From the NCBI GenBank assembly GCA_023428295.1, contig JAEYYV010000170.1, forward strand, positions 1 through 9,088: DNA of 9,088 nucleotides, given 5' to 3'. The position numbers and the translations under genes were made by a program. Shown piece by piece: positions 8,844 to 9,088 of the stretch (the stretch's first letter is position 1; each line of letters begins with the position of its first letter). The notes under the pieces were generated by a model that saw only the letters and a program-made list of their open reading frames with translations, searched no databases and had not been told where the DNA came from. Source of the DNA: Pseudomonadota bacterium (GTDB lineage Bacteria > Myxococcota_A > Polyangia > Haliangiales > Haliangiaceae).

Positions 8844-9088
8844 CTACTTGTCGTCGGCGTCCTCGGACAGATACGCGAGGATCACCTCGTCGAGGGACTT
8901 CTCGGAGATCAGGCCCTGCCCGAATCCACGCCCCTCTTCCTCGCGTGCCTTGCGAACGCGCGGCGGCGTGGTGGGCTTGGCGGGCGCGCCGACGATCACC
9001 GCGGGCCGCGTCATCACGACACCGCCGCTTCCGCTCGACGACGGTGCGCGCACGCTCCCTGCCGACGGCGGCGAGATGCGCGCAGGCG
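8844..9088 (-). CDS. Unidentified protein, C-terminal part (enters from the right edge)
   Basis: The frame is open from the window edge to a TAG at 8846-8844, giving 80 codons. In-frame GTG (9053) and ATG (9014) could be starts of a small protein, but nothing shows a ribosome site and there is no stop codon upstream, so I treat it as the end of a longer gene. The visible part begins with a low-complexity Pro/Ser/Gly linker (SPPSAGS, APSSSGSGG), then a Val/Pro/Ala-rich stretch (TRPAVIVGAPAKPTTPPRV), a charged segment (RKAREEEGRG), and ends in a predicted amphipathic helix with an acidic tail (LISEKSLDEVILAYLSEDAD). This pattern of disordered linker plus conserved-looking terminal helix suggests a docking peptide or interaction tail, which is inference. 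No family can be named from this fragment. It lies 63 bases upstream of the glutaredoxin gene on the same strand. Confidence 0.6.
   Translation of the reverse strand, partial: PARISPPSAGSVRAPSSSGSGGVVMTRPAVIVGAPAKPTTPPRVRKAREEEGRGFGQGLISEKSLDEVILAYLSEDADDK

Overview
The window is GC-rich chromosomal DNA (about two thirds G+C by eye) with strong G/C bias at third codon positions, many GTG starts, tightly packed genes and a large Ser/Thr kinase fused to a WD40-like repeat region. This combination suggests a deltaproteobacterial or myxobacterial-type (Myxococcota) genome. That placement is inferred from style and gene content, not from a marker gene. I see no mobile element, CRISPR array, rRNA or tRNA, and no gene-free stretch longer than about 95 bases.

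Layout. At the left, on the minus strand, lies xseA (large subunit of exonuclease VII, 188-1564). It is followed, with a 4-base GTGA overlap, by the start of an unidentified gene that leaves the window (191 to edge). A 94-base divergent gap (1565-1658) separates xseA from four plus-strand genes that look like one transcription unit: a two-helix membrane protein of unknown function (1659-2849); a transmembrane Ser/Thr kinase with a long WD40-like C-terminal region (2870-5986); cysS, cysteinyl-tRNA synthetase (5983-7533); and a predicted membrane-anchored helical protein (7533-8468). Their junctions are a 20-base gap, a 4-base overlap (GTGA) and a 1-base overlap (TAATG), so translational coupling is likely. 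Converging on this unit from the right, on the minus strand, are a dithiol glutaredoxin (8505-8780) and, upstream of it, the C-terminal part of an unidentified protein that enters from the right edge (8844-9088).

How the genes may relate. xseA, cysS and the glutaredoxin are housekeeping genes for DNA repair, translation and thiol redox. The unusual point is the architecture: an essential tRNA synthetase gene sits inside, and is translationally coupled to, a cluster encoding a membrane receptor-type kinase and two membrane proteins of unknown function. Whether the kinase and the membrane proteins act together, and whether cysS belongs functionally or only shares the transcript, cannot be decided from sequence alone. 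Other points worth checking are the about 570-residue beta-propeller region, which divides into about 14-15 blade-like units, a DWG in place of DFG in the kinase, an atypical HIGH-motif region in CysS, and over-representation of the octamer palindrome GCGATCGC.
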